From the NCBI GenBank assembly GCA_963693365.1, contig CAVNZM010000015.1:5332001-5396000 (forward strand): a DNA stretch of 64,000 nucleotides. Direction: 5' to 3'. The notes beneath the pieces were generated by a model. The model saw only the letters and a list, made by a program, of their open reading frames with translations. It had not been told where the DNA came from and ran no database searches. Both the position numbers and the translations under genes were made by a program. Position 1 is the first letter of the stretch; each line of letters begins with the position of its first letter. Shown here one piece after another: positions 26,406 through 39,152 of this stretch. This DNA is from Amoebidium appalachense (lineage: Eukaryota; Ichthyosporea).

Positions 26406-26446
<41 letters not shown>

Positions 26447-27984
26447 GAGGGGGGAGAGGGGGGAGGGGGGGGGAGGGGGGGGGGGGGGTTTCACGCTAGA
26501 GTGGCAATTGGCTTTGGTGTAATGGTCCCCATACGCTCTAGTTTGTTTGTGTGGTTTACAATGTGCGTGTGTATGAGCACGTGTACATGCTTGTGTGGGT
26601 AAGTGTGTGTGTATGTGTGTGTACGAAAGTGAATATGCATGTGTGTGTGCACGTGCATATTTGTGTGTGTGCACGTGTATGTGCTTAAGGGGGAACACCA
26701 GCACATACATGGAACTTTGGTAACACCTCGGTAATCGCATTCACCTCCCTTGCCACCACCTTATCCCCGCAGTAGAAACAACATGCAATGTTCTGTGCCC
26801 AACACTCCCGAGCCACCGCCAGCGCCGTAGCGATGTCTAATCTCCAATCCTGCAACACATTTCCCTTCCCATCATACACCATCAGCCCATTGATGTTGAT
26901 GGTGAAGTCATGTTCGTCCATTTCTAAACTGTCCAACATCGTTTCGAGAGAGCCTCGCATCTTGCCGGTGGCAAAGACGATTGGAACCTTTTTTTCGTTG
27001 CGCAGGTGGTAGAGTGCTTGGAAGGTGCGATCTGTTAGCTGGTGGTCTGGGGGGGGGGAGAAGGGTTAGAAAGGTAGCAATAATATGTGGGTTTGGGGGG
27101 GGGGGGGGGGGGGGGGAAGGGTTGAAGGTTAAAATTTTTCATGCCGGACAAAAATTAGGGAGGGGGGGTAAGGGGGGGACGGGATGCGCATTTGTAATGC
27201 TACAAAGATAAACACAGAATAAAAGGGAAGGTGTGAACGTATAGGGGGGGAAGATGGAGACTGAGGAGTGCACAGAGGGGAGCAGGGGAGGGGGTCTTTA
27301 GGGATGATCGAGGAGTGAGCCTATGTTTTGGTTGTCGTGTGGGTGTGGGTGTGTGGGTGGGTGTGTGGGGGTGTGGGTGTATGTATGTGTGCATGTGCAT
27401 GTGTGTATGTGTGCGTGTGTGTGCGTGTGTGTGCTTGTGTGTTTAAGCGTGCATGTGCGTTCATGCGTGCATGCGTGCATGCATGTGTATGCGCGTGCAT
27501 GTGTGCATGTGTGTGTGTGCGCGCGCTACGGCAGGTGGTGCTGGAGAGGAAGATAAAATTGGGACTAGAAGCAGAAGGGGAAGAAGAAGTTGACACACCT
27601 GCGTACAGAAACAAAATGGTGGGCGTAAACAGATTCGGCAGATCCGTACAGCTTACACAACACGCTTGTGCCAACAAGCTCACACAAATGAGCACCCATG
27701 CACGACTCTGACCCAGTGGTGAGCACCCACAAACACACATACAAACACAGCCACTCACCACTCCGACACCTCATCACGTGCGCAACCACACATTCACTCA
27801 CTCCAATATAGATACCCCAGCACACAATACACAACACAAAACCACACACATCCCCCATCCCACCTGGCGTCAGCACTGTCCCATCCACGTCTGTTGCCAG
27901 CAACTGTGCGGGCCCTTGCGCAAAAAACTCCTCCAGTCTAGACACGGCGTCGGTGCCAAAAGCAGCCTTCTCGTTGGGTGCCAT
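23851..27984 (-). CDS. Cof-type HAD-IIB hydrolase, probable sugar/small-molecule phosphatase (4 exons)
   Basis: Exons on the minus strand: 27984-27864, 27046-26699, 25983-25772, 24051-23851. Phases fit throughout and the product has 293 residues, the usual length of Cof/YbiV-like HAD phosphatases. Motif I is LLATDVDGTVLTP with the nucleophile and acid/base Asp at residues 32 and 34. Motif II is the Thr of VFATGK, motif III the Lys of GASKAVALKR, and motif IV is AFGDGDNDCEML, which binds Mg2+. The C-terminal GCGCAMGNG and KNSADVI blocks are typical of the subfamily, and the C2 cap lies between motifs II and III. These enzymes dephosphorylate sugar phosphates or similar metabolites; the substrate cannot be read from sequence. 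No signal or membrane segment is seen, so it is probably cytosolic. The exon 3 acceptor is GGCAG at 25984; a nearby CACAG would break the frame. All catalytic residues are intact. Confidence 0.92.
24432..24571 (+). repeat. Dispersed repeat family A, copy 2
   Basis: Matches 5140-5285 along its length with scattered substitutions and small deletions. It again follows a T/G run and lies in an intron (HAD intron 3). Confidence 0.8.
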
Positions 27985-28274
27985 GTTTGTGTGGATATGC
28001 TAAATAACGTCTATAATAGGGATTTGGTACGTTATGTTCTAGGTCACACTCAAATTTAAAGGGGGTGTGTGAGAGAGAGAGTTAGTTTGCTTGTGTGCGC
28101 GTTCGCTGGAGTAAATCTCGCTCTCAGGTTTCCCTCTTAAACATGATTATCTCTTACAACAAGTTTCGATTGTCGTTTTCGCCTTGCAAGGATTGTTCCA
28201 TTGAGAAAAACTGCCTTGAAGTTTTGTTTCCGCGTGGACGACGGCGTCACGGCGAATTGTGCTCTTTGTGCTTC

Positions 28275-28283
28275 ATTTATATA
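28275..28283 (-). promoter_or_regulatory. Possible TATA element of the HAD gene
   Basis: TATATAAAT on the minus strand about 290 bp upstream of the HAD start codon, in low-repeat DNA. Distance implies a long or spliced 5' UTR. Weak evidence. Confidence 0.2.
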
Positions 28284-28591
28284 GTAGCCGAAGTGTAGTT
28301 GGTGCGTTTCTATTGGCTGACTGTGTTAGCAATCTACCAATCAGAGTGCTTTAAAAGCAACGCTTTTGGGATTGTTAACCATGATGCTAGCCATTTCTTG
28401 GTTCTGCGTGCACGGGGCACGCTGATGGGCCTGAAGCCTTCGGCACACACACACATACGACACACACAAATGCCTGTACCATACGAAACCTACAACATGT
28501 ATACATGCACATAGCACACGTATGTACGCGCACCCGGCGCACGCAAGCAAGTGATCAGGCTGCATGCTGTCACGCGCTCCGCGGCTACATG

Positions 28592-28745
28592 TAGTCTCCA
28601 GGCTATGTACCCACTGGCTTACGTAAGTGGCCGGGCACTACTATGTACGCCTGCGACAACATCACAAAAAAAAAGAAAAAAAAAAAGAAGAAAGAAAAAA
28701 AAGAAAAAAAAAAGGCCGCAGGGAAGACAGCACTCAGAGTGACTA
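28592..28745 (+). repeat. Dispersed repeat family C, copy 1
   Basis: Begins TAGTCTCCAGG, contains CCACTGGCTTACGTAAGTGG and GGCCGGGCACTACTA, then an A/G-rich tract, and ends GACAGCACTCAGAGTGACTA. The same order is found at 42425-42534. Confidence 0.8.
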
Positions 28746-29951
28746 TGTACATACCGCCGCTCAACATCAAGCGCTGACACCAGCACTGCCGAGGATCTAG
28801 ATCTACAAAAGATCTCATGGGCCAATTAGATGATAACCCAGAGTACTGTAGATCTTGTAGATCCGGTATGGACCACTTTGGATCTACTATTCAAAAATCG
28901 ATCAATTTTTTGCTTCGCTCCAACACCCAAGGTTGGCCGCCATAGGGCCGTCGTTTGTCGGGCTGCCTGGCAGCGGCTCCAGCTGCCCGACGTAGAAGCT
29001 ACTTCTGGCCAAGACAAACCCCTTTACGTAACAATATTTGCTTTTTCCTCAAAATGCTACACAGATGCTTTTTATTATAAATGATAATTTCTATCGTCTT
29101 AGTTATTTTGGGGTTTGCAGGCTTGTTGCGTTGGGCGTTTTTCTGAGCCATTCGTGATCATGAGGGCATCACACATGCACCGTAGTTAAACATATGCACA
29201 AGTACTACGGGTGTTGAACATTTACTGCCTGCATGGTGCGTTTCTGCCAAATACACTCTCTGGGGGTAGAGTAGGCATGGCGTGTGAACATTATACACAT
29301 GTACAGCGTGATCATTCAGTCCACCTTTTTGTGGAATGCCCTGTCAGCCATACACATACAGACAACGGGAAGGCGTTTCGGTCGAAAACACATCATGACT
29401 GTTTTCCACACCGTCCAACGCAACCAGCAGACTCTGACAGACACCCTGTTGTTCTTTTTGTGATAAATTACTTGTTGCATATATCATCTCGTCAAGTATC
29501 CCTTGCATCCAAAGGTCACTTGAGTGCAACGTGTTTTGTTGCACAGTGCAGTGTGCAGAGGTAGCACTAGTATCGGTACGAGCCCATGCATGGCCACTAT
29601 GTACTGCCACTAACATGAAACAAGTTGAATTAGATGCTTGCTACTTAACTGTATTGTTTTTCTTTCTCTTGCTCACGGATAAAAGAAACGCAAACCCGGC
29701 AGCTCTCTTTCTATTCTAAGTCTTTGTACATCTACCCGTCTGCTCTCTCCCTACACAAGATCTGCGCAGAAGCTGCTAATTATATCTAACGTTACGTTGT
29801 CTTGGGCTAGCACTAACCCGGACCGTGCGTGTTTGCAAACCGCCACTGCACCAAAAGAGGCCCGTTAATATACTGTGCCAGTGTGTCGTTTGTTACACAG
29901 GGTAAGTGTGTGTGTGTATTGCGCATGTGTGTGTACTGTGTGTGACATTAA

Positions 29952-30079
<128 letters not shown>

Positions 30080-30276
30080 CGCAGTGTGTGTGTGTGTGTT
30101 TGTGTGTGTGTGAGTGATTGTGTCACGTTTGCGTGTGTATTTGTGCACGCGTACACTTAGGCGTCTGTATATGCTTGTGTGTGTGTGTGTGTGTGCCCTT
30201 GCGTGCACGTGTGTGTATGCACACGTCTGTGTGTGTATTCTTTGTGTGTGCGTATGTTCAGCGTATATGTGTGTCA

Positions 30277-30419
<143 letters not shown>

Positions 30420-30468
30420 ATGTGTGTTGCAATCCGGTGGGTGGGTGTTTGTTAGAGTATGTGTCGTG

Positions 30469-30528
<60 letters not shown>

Positions 30529-30591
30529 TGTGTGTTTCAATCCCGTGGGTGGGTGTTTGTTAGAGTATGTGTCACGTGTTTGTCTGTATGT

Positions 30592-30643
<52 letters not shown>

Positions 30644-30898
30644 ACACACGCGCACGCACACGCGTTCAGGTGTGAGTGTATGTCGACGTCAGTGAAGGTG
30701 TACGTTGTTATGCTCTCACGGTCCTCTTCCTAAGCTTCCCTCCCGGGACCCCCCCCCTCCCCCCCCCCCCCCCTTCTTTCCCTCCCTCGCCAGGGGCACC
30801 TTGTTGCCCCGCCTCTCTTGTAGGTGCCTAGGGAGGGAGGTGGTGGTGGGGGAGGGAGGAAGGGGGAGGAAGGAAGGCATAAGGAACTTCGGAAAGGT

Positions 30899-30935
<37 letters not shown>

Positions 30936-31096
30936 CTGGCGGGCAAAAGTGGGGTTTGGGTGGGGCGGCTGGGGAAGGTGGGGTCGATATGGAGAAGGTA
31001 ACAGATCTGTGTAAGAGGTGTTGAAGTGAGCGAGGTCAAGCTGCCTTGTTTACATGTAATTATTTGTGTGTTTATGTGTGTGTGTGTGTGTCACGG

Positions 31097-31270
<174 letters not shown>

Positions 31271-32509
31271 GTGTGTGTGTCTGTGTGTGTGTGTGTGTGT
31301 ACGACATGTGTGTGTGCGTGTGTGCGTGTGTGTGTGTGTGTTTAAAATTTGTGTGTATTTTTGTTTGTATGTGTGTGTGTGTTTCTTACGGCCCGGTGTT
31401 CTTGCCTAAGTTAGTTGTGTAGAGGGGGGACTAGTACGGGCAGGCCTTCTCATGCAGTCAGGGCTGGGCAGGTGGGTGGTTATGGGCAGTGTATAAGTTG
31501 AGCATGATGGGGGTGGGACAAACTTGAGCCTATGCCTGAACAACCAAGCCATGTTTATTTGGCTTCTTCTGAGTGGTAGCACCAAAACCCCACTGTTTGC
31601 ACCTTCTAGAACGGGCGTACAGTGGGACAAGCTCCGGTAACAGGTTTGAGGTGTAGTGGCTTGTTGTCGATGACACAAAAAAAGTTGCAGTGACCGGGTT
31701 AAAGTGGTCTCTGCATAACCTTTGGCTCTTATAGGTTCTTTTTTCACTCTACTGGGCCACGTCACGGCGTCTTCTAACCATAGTTCCGTGAACCACACAC
31801 CATACCACCACCTCCACAGATCTAGACTCCGGAGGTAGACTGCAGCTCTACTGATGAGCAGGCATGTGCGTGCGGGGCTTTTGATTGTTTAACCAATATT
31901 TTAAACTGTTGTTATTTGTGTCATATACAATTACTCACTACTCTAAAAGTGCGCTTATACTAGCTTAAAGTAGGTTATAACGTTAGATAGAGTCGCTTCA
32001 GTTCTTGTAGGTGTTGTAAGTTTCGCACGGAAAACCATGGCGCCGCGGCTACGCAGTCTGCACACGGGAAGGCCCTATGGCTCCAGAGCCGCATTCCACA
32101 GATCGGCCTATTATAGATCCAAAGTGGTCCATACAGCCGCAGTGCACACTGGCCGCCGCCGCGGGCACAGTCTCGAAAAAGTGTGTCACTTACAAGTTTT
32201 GATAGGCACTTAACTTTGCGCATGCCATGTTTCTGTCTCTGTGCCGTATTATATACATGAAGTTTGCTAGCGTGATACTCATTTAACACATGAAAGTATG
32301 TGTGCATCATGCCTGATCACGTGCCCATGAAGAGACTCTAGATCTGAGCCCATGGCCACGCACATCATGTGGGCCGTGGGGTAGGGCACGCACATCACAT
32401 GGGCCGTGGATTACGGCCCACGCACACATGATATGTGCATGTGGGCCATGGTCGTCATATATGCATGATCCCGTGTACATGTTGCGCGCACGCAAGCGAG
32501 GTGCCCATT

Positions 32510-32765
32510 AGTAGGGGTTCTTGATTTTGAAACGGGGAGGGGGGAAGTAGCTAGCTTGGGGGGGGGGGGGGACCCACCCACCCCTTTGGACAGGTGGGGG
32601 GGGGGGGGGGGGGGGGGACCCACCACCCCTCCGGCTAACAGGGGAAGGGGGGGGGGGGGGGGGGGACCCACCACCCACCCTGTGAAGGTGCCCCCCCCCC
32701 CCCCCCCCCCCCCCCCAGGAGGGGGGAGGGGACCCACCCACCCCAAAGGCTGCCATCATATGGCT
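32510..32765 (+). repeat. G-run/ACCCACC block, copy 1 (inverted relative to 37430-37700)
   Basis: Three G runs, each followed by ACCCACC, then a C run and GGGGAGGGGACCCACCC. It is preceded by TTGATTTTGAAACGGGGAGG. The opposite-strand version lies at about 37430-37700. Confidence 0.75.
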
Positions 32766-32860
32766 ATCACATAACGTTCCTGATCGTATATAGTACTATG
32801 ATTTATATTTAGCAGCGGTTTACATACATTCCCAAAACGTAAACATTGAGGCTACAGGGT

Positions 32861-34648
32861 GTTGGAGTGCAGACTTACGCTCACTCCACAATATGTGTAT
32901 GTTAGCTTTACAATTGGTTCCGTGTACACAGACACACGCTGACACTCGATCACCACATGCACATCTGCATAGTTGAGGAATGTTGCCAATTGTGTTTTGA
33001 CTGCAAACGATTGGTTCACTGGTCCCAGAGATCTCTAAATGAAAGTAACCAATCCGATTAGCGCCTGGCATCCGGATTACATTCCAGACTGCTGCCCCAC
33101 GGGTATATAAACCACGGCTCTGCCAGGTGCAGAAATGGAGTTAAGTCATGGAGTTCAGTCATGGAGTTCAGTCATGGAGTTCAGTCATGGAGTTCAGTCA
33201 TGGAGTTCAGTCATGGAGTTAACACACTGAAAGCAGTAAAAAACGGGTCAGCGCCCAAGCGCGCCACGACGACCCTAGTCACAGCGGACTCTACTTCCAA
33301 CAGGGTTATGGGCCCAGACACGACACCGCGGCCTCTAACTTCATTAGAGACTTTCGCTTCCACAAACTCCATCCGCAGCAGCCTGCGACATCAACGTCAA
33401 GTATTCCACTTCATTGGCGGGGCACGCACCACAGTGGAATGCACACCCCGGTCTACCCTGCAAGCAGCCACACTCACTCTCTCTTCTCTAGTGGTGTGTA
33501 CACTTCTCCAATTGGGTAGGGGTGTTGGAGTGCAGACTTACGCTCACTCCACAATATGTGTATGTTAGCTTTACAATTGGTTCCGTGTACACAGACACAC
33601 GCTGACACTCGATCACCACATGCACATCTGCATAGTTGAGGAATGTTGCCAATTGTGTTTTGACTGCAAACGATTGGTTCACTGGTCCCAGAGATCTCTA
33701 AATGAAAGTAACCAATCCGATTAGCGCCTGGCATCCGGATTACATTCCAGACTGCTGCCCCACGGGTATATAAACCACGGCTCTGCCAGGTGCAGAAATG
33801 GAGTTCAGTCATGGAGTTCAGTCATGGAGTTCAGTCATGGAGTTCAGTCATGGAGTTCAGTCATGGAGTTCAGTCATGGAGTTCAGTCATGGAGTTAACA
33901 CACTGAAAGCAGTAAAAAAACGGGTCAGCGCCCAAGCGCGCCACGACGACCCTAGTCACAGCGGACTCTACTTCCAACAGGGTTATGGGCCCAGACACGA
34001 CACCGCGGCCTCTAACTTCATTAGAGACTTTCGCTTCCACAAACTCCATCCGCAGCAGCCTGCGACATCAACGTCAAGTATTCCACTTCATTGGCGGGGC
34101 ACGCACCACAGTGGAATGCACACCCCGGTCTACCCTGCAAGCAGCCACACTCACTCTCTCTTCTCTAGTGGTGTGTACACTTCTCCAATTGGGTAGGGGT
34201 GTTGGAGTGCAGACTTACGCTCACTCCACAATATGTGTATGTTAGCTTTACAATTGGTTCCGTGTACACAGACACACGCTGACACTCGATCACCACATGC
34301 ACATCTGCATAGTTGAGGAATGTTGCCAATTGTGTTTTGACTGCAAACGATTGGTTCACTGGTCCCAGAGATCTCTAAATGAAAGTAACCAATCCGATTA
34401 GCGCCTGGCATCCGGATTACATTCCAGACTGCTGCCCCACGGGTATATAAACCACGGCTCTGCCAGGTGCAGAAATGGAGTTAAGTCATGGAGTTCAGTC
34501 ATGGAGTTCAGTCATGGAGTTAAGTCATGGAGTTAAGTCATGGAGTTCAGTCATGGAGTTAACACACTGAAAGCAGTAAAAAAAACGGGTCAGCGCCCAA
34601 GCGCGCCACGACGACCCTAGTCACAGCGGACTCTACTTCCAACACAGG
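32861..34648 (+). repeat. Nested satellite: 663-677 bp unit, 2.7 copies, with internal 13-bp VNTR and TATA box
   Basis: Units start with GTTGGAGTGCAGACTTACGC at 32861, 33524 and 34201 and look virtually identical; the third breaks off near 34648. Each has a TATATAA box (33104, 33767, 34444) about 25 bp before a run of 13-bp repeats (ATGGAGTTCAGTC and variants; 7, 8 and 7 copies). Each full unit also keeps an antisense open frame of about 86 codons. No known protein is recognised in either direction. Confidence 0.93.
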
Positions 34649-35093
34649 GGTCATTCAGGATCAAGATAATTCACCTATAAGATAAATAGTACTAGATTTT
34701 TTAAAAAAAATTAAGATTCTAGGGGCTACCGAGGCTGGGGGGAAAATAAGATAACGGGGAAGGGGGAGAAGGGGGGGGGGGGGGGAGGGGGGGGGACAGG
34801 CCCGGGGATTCGGAGGGGGGAATGTGGCCTCCCTACTTATAATTAGTCCGAGTCCGTAGTATTATTATTATTAGGCTGTGCACAAGAAAAGCCCTTCCGT
34901 GCAGTAGATCCGAATTTCTTTTCTAATAAGCTTGAAGTCCTCTGTAAGCTTTTGCTTCGTTACCAATCAAAAGACCGAAAAGGTCAATGTGTTTGTGTGT
35001 GTGGGTGGGTGTGTGTGGGTGTGTGGGTGTGTGGGTGTGTGGGTGTGTGGGTGTGTGTGTGGCCATGGGGGGGGGGGGGGGGTCCTGTCCTTG

Positions 35094-35252
<159 letters not shown>

Positions 35253-35329
35253 AACCGGCTAAGAAGAGTGTAACGGTTTACATTAACGGGCACACGGTGC
35301 CTGGACAGGGACTCCCCCGAGCTCTACTA

Positions 35330-35457
35330 TGCACCTTTCTGTGCCAAAATGTGTGCATATATCTGTGTGTACATTTGGTTTTTGTGTTCGTTTCTCACTG
35401 TGTGCTTGTGTGTGTGTGTGTGTGGTGTGTGTGTGTGTGTGCAGGTATGTGTATCAC

Positions 35458-35503
<46 letters not shown>

Positions 35504-35858
35504 TGTGTCTACGGCCGGGTCACGGTGCACGGTGTGTGTGTGGCCCCCCTCCCCCCTGCCCCCCCCTGGCCTGTGGGTCCTTTTTTTGGGCTGCGGGGTA
35601 CTTTTTTTTTTTTTGGGGGGGGGGGGGGGGGGGAGGGGGCTGTGCGAAAATGTGTGCATATGTCTGTATGCACATTTGGATTACCTGTGCGTTTGAGGCT
35701 GTGTGTGTTTGTGTGTGTGTGTGTGTGTGCACGTGTGTATCACAATGTGTGTGTGTGTTTTTGTGTGTGTGTGTCCGTGTGACGGTGCACGGTGTGTGTG
35801 CGTATCCCTCCAACCCCCCCCCCCCTCCCTGTCCTGTAGGTCCTCTTTATGGGCGGGG

Positions 35859-35893
<35 letters not shown>

Positions 35894-35902
35894 CCCTCCC
35901 TT

Positions 35903-35944
<42 letters not shown>

Positions 35945-36141
35945 GGCTGTGCGAAAATGTGTGCATCTGTCTGAGGGTACATTTGGATTTTGTGCTCGTT
36001 TGTCACTCTGTATGTTGTGAGTGTGTGGTGTGTGTGTGTATGTGTGTGCACGTGTGTATCACAATGTAGTGTGGGTCACAGTGTCTCCGTGTCTCCGTGT
36101 CACGGACCTCACGGTGCACGGTGTGTGTGTATGTCCCCCCC

Positions 36142-36199
<58 letters not shown>

Positions 36200-36235
36200 C
36201 CCGCAGCCCAGAAGAAGGACCCACAGGACCTGGGC
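35330..36235 (+). repeat. Three tandem units of about 305 bp ending in an inverted fragment
   Basis: Units begin near 35335, 35641 and 35945 with TGTGCNAAAATGTGTGCAT and share ACATTTGG, GTGTATCACAA and CACGGTGCACGGTGTGTG. At 36195-36235 a reverse-complement piece of the 35567-35600 segment (around GGTCC ... GGGCTGCGGG) closes the array. Confidence 0.8.
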
Positions 36236-36796
36236 GGGCGGGCGGGCAGGTGGGCGGGAGGGCACGTGGGGGGGGGGGGGGGGGGGGGGGGGATAAGATA
36301 ATGAACCCTACGGCCGAGAAACCATCAGATTTTAGACCCTAAACCGCATTTACCTGTTATCTTAAAAGTGAACGACCCCTGTAACTTAATAGAAGTCACT
36401 CTTGATCACATGAAACTCAGGCTGTATGTCTAATTGGCTAGATCCCTCCCCCCCCCCCCCCCCCTCGCCCGGGGCCCCCTGTCCCTCCCACCCCCCCCCC
36501 CTCCCCCCCCCTCCCCGCCCCCCCCTCTCACACACGTCTCTATTCACCTCACCGCGCGCACACACAGCACACACTTTCACACTTATCCAATTAACGCGTG
36601 CCTGCACGCATGTACCACACATGCACACGAGGTGCACAAACTTTGACCAGCGATGAGCACCCGAAAAGAACATCATTGGCAAATACACTAACCCACACCA
36701 CACACACATACATTCGTCGCCACACAGATGTGCACACGAACACTGCATGGTTAGCAGGATAACTTTGCCCTCACTACTAACTTGACCGATGCATGT

Positions 36797-36919
<123 letters not shown>

Positions 36920-37247
36920 CGTGCACATGTGCACATGCATTTACTTGTGTAAACGAGCAGGGTGAAGGGGGGGGGGGCAGGAGAGGGGAGGGAGGAGGTG
37001 AGTGAGGCGGGAGGAGCCGGGGGGAGGGGGGGGAGGGGGGGGAAGGGAGGGGGGGGGGTTCGTTTAACGAAAATATTACGGCGCAAATAGTACACGTTTG
37101 CCGCGGACAACACAAAGCAAAGAACACACAATGAGTATGCATCCGGCAGAAGAAGCAGCACTAACTTAAACGGGTGGCCGAAACTTTGAATGCATGTGTG
37201 TGTATGCACGCGCGTGTGCGTGCGTGCGTGTGTGTGCGCGTGTGTAT

Positions 37248-37292
<45 letters not shown>

Positions 37293-37429
37293 AGTGTGTG
37301 TGGTGCGTGTGTATGAGGGGGCCGGGGGGAGGCATGGGGGGGATATGCATCAGTGGCCAAAGCGGAACATCGATTGAATTCCTCAAAATAAAAAAAAGTA
37401 ACAAATACATGTACAATTCTGGTGGGTGG

Positions 37430-37563
37430 AAAAGAGACTCTGGTCATGATCACGCGCATGGGCGGGGTTTCACGGGGGGGGGGGGGGGGGGGGGGGACCC
37501 ACCACCCCATTCACCCAGGTGGTTCTCCCCCCGGAGGGACCCCCCCCCCCCCCTTGAAGGGGT

Positions 37564-37599
<36 letters not shown>

Positions 37600-37700
37600 A
37601 GGGGGGGGGGAGGGAGGTACCACCAGGGTGGACGTCGCTATTAGCTACTGCCCCCCCTCCCCTCCCCCCCCCCATTTCAAATTCAAAAATCCCTTATGTA
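37430..37700 (-). repeat. G-run/ACCCACC block, copy 2 (inverted)
   Basis: Read on the minus strand it has the same TTTGAAATGGGG lead, GCAGTAGCTA word, C/G runs and GGTGGG...CCC blocks as 32510-32765. Confidence 0.65.
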
Positions 37701-38437
37701 CGTGAAACTGGTTCGTTTTCTTATTCAAGGGGCTGTGGACCACGTCTCTTGAACACTCATGACAAAAGCCTCACGTTCGCTAGGTCTTACGTGAACCTGA
37801 CAGTGATATTCAAGAAATCTATGGAGCCATGTGTTCGTTTTTACACGAACCTGGCAAGGCTTTGGGATACAGAAACGATAGGCATGCCTTGAAATTGTTG
37901 CAAAAATTTCGGAGGTTTCCCACGTGCTGCTGAGGATCTGACTCGTGCCACTGCTTGGCGTATGCTCTCTATAGAGTCTGTACTGAGGGTGAAAGAATGA
38001 AATTTCTCTTTCGAACCTCCAGGTCATGTCTGAACTTATAATGCTGTGAAGTAAGCAAACCATCATTAATATTAACATCCTGACAATTTTAATGACACAG
38101 AAGTGAAAAGAGCACACAGAGTTTTATCTGTAGTATGAGCCCCTGTCTACAGTGACTTAAATTTTTGGTAGGATTTATCAAATATAAAATTTCCGATTTT
38201 TTCACAACTTCCCCTCGGCCCCCCCGGCCCCCCCCCCCCCCACCCCCCCTCTCCCCGGGGGCTCCCTCCCGGCCCCCTCCCCTTCCACATCCCCATCCCC
38301 CGAGGCAAGCGCGAGTGACCTCAGTCACATGATGCTCGACAGACAACTGTTGCATAGGCACAACGGTATTCACACACGCGCGCGCCCCACGCACACACGT
38401 GCACTGGCTGGAACGCGCGCACACGCACCGTACACTA

Positions 38438-38505
<68 letters not shown>

Positions 38506-39152
38506 CCGCCTCCTTTTTTGTTGTTGTATGCCTGCTTGTCCATGTGGTGTGTGTGTGTGCGCGCGCGTGCGTGCGCGTCTACGTGGGTGTTTGCCTTCGT
38601 GTGTGTGCTCGAGCATGCGTCCGCAGTCTTTGCATGGTTTAGTTTATACCATGCGTAATGAAATGTTTCCTGAACATACTCATAAATTTAAGTGAAGGTG
38701 TTCCCTGACCATAAACTGTAACAGCTGCACCTTTTGAAAGCAGCTAATATCATACTAAACATTCATAGCACCATTTATAATTCAGGTGTTGATATTACTA
38801 CAGTTCCAGATTCTGTAGACACATATTAAAGTACTGAACTTGGGCCAACAATTCTAAATAAAAAGCAGGGAAGCATTAAACGTCCAGAGCTGATTACCAT
38901 ATAGAACTACGGAAGCATAAGTCTTGTTGTTGTATCATTTTTGGGTCTACGTACGGTAAGTCTCAATGAAATACGCCATCCCCATACTATGTTTCAATCT
39001 AAGTGGCTCGGCTAAAACACTGTCTAGCTAAAACCGAAAACTTAAGATAAAAGTTTTTGTGCATGAAACATTCAAAGAGCAAACCATCCAAATCTCACCG
39101 AATACCTGCTAATTTCTACGCCCATATTATTTGGATATGGGACCTCTAAAGT

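Noticed and set aside
31406-31798. 130-codon minus frame
   Set aside because: No family resemblance, no low-complexity bias or conserved context, and a length possible by chance in GC-balanced DNA.
33798-34245. Open frames in the satellite unit, both strands
   Set aside because: The 13-bp VNTR changes frame with each copy, no domain is recognisable, and the unit is better explained as non-coding tandem DNA.
32861-34648. CRISPR-like appearance of regularly spaced repeats
   Set aside because: The 13-bp units are contiguous with no unique spacers, and the genome is eukaryotic.
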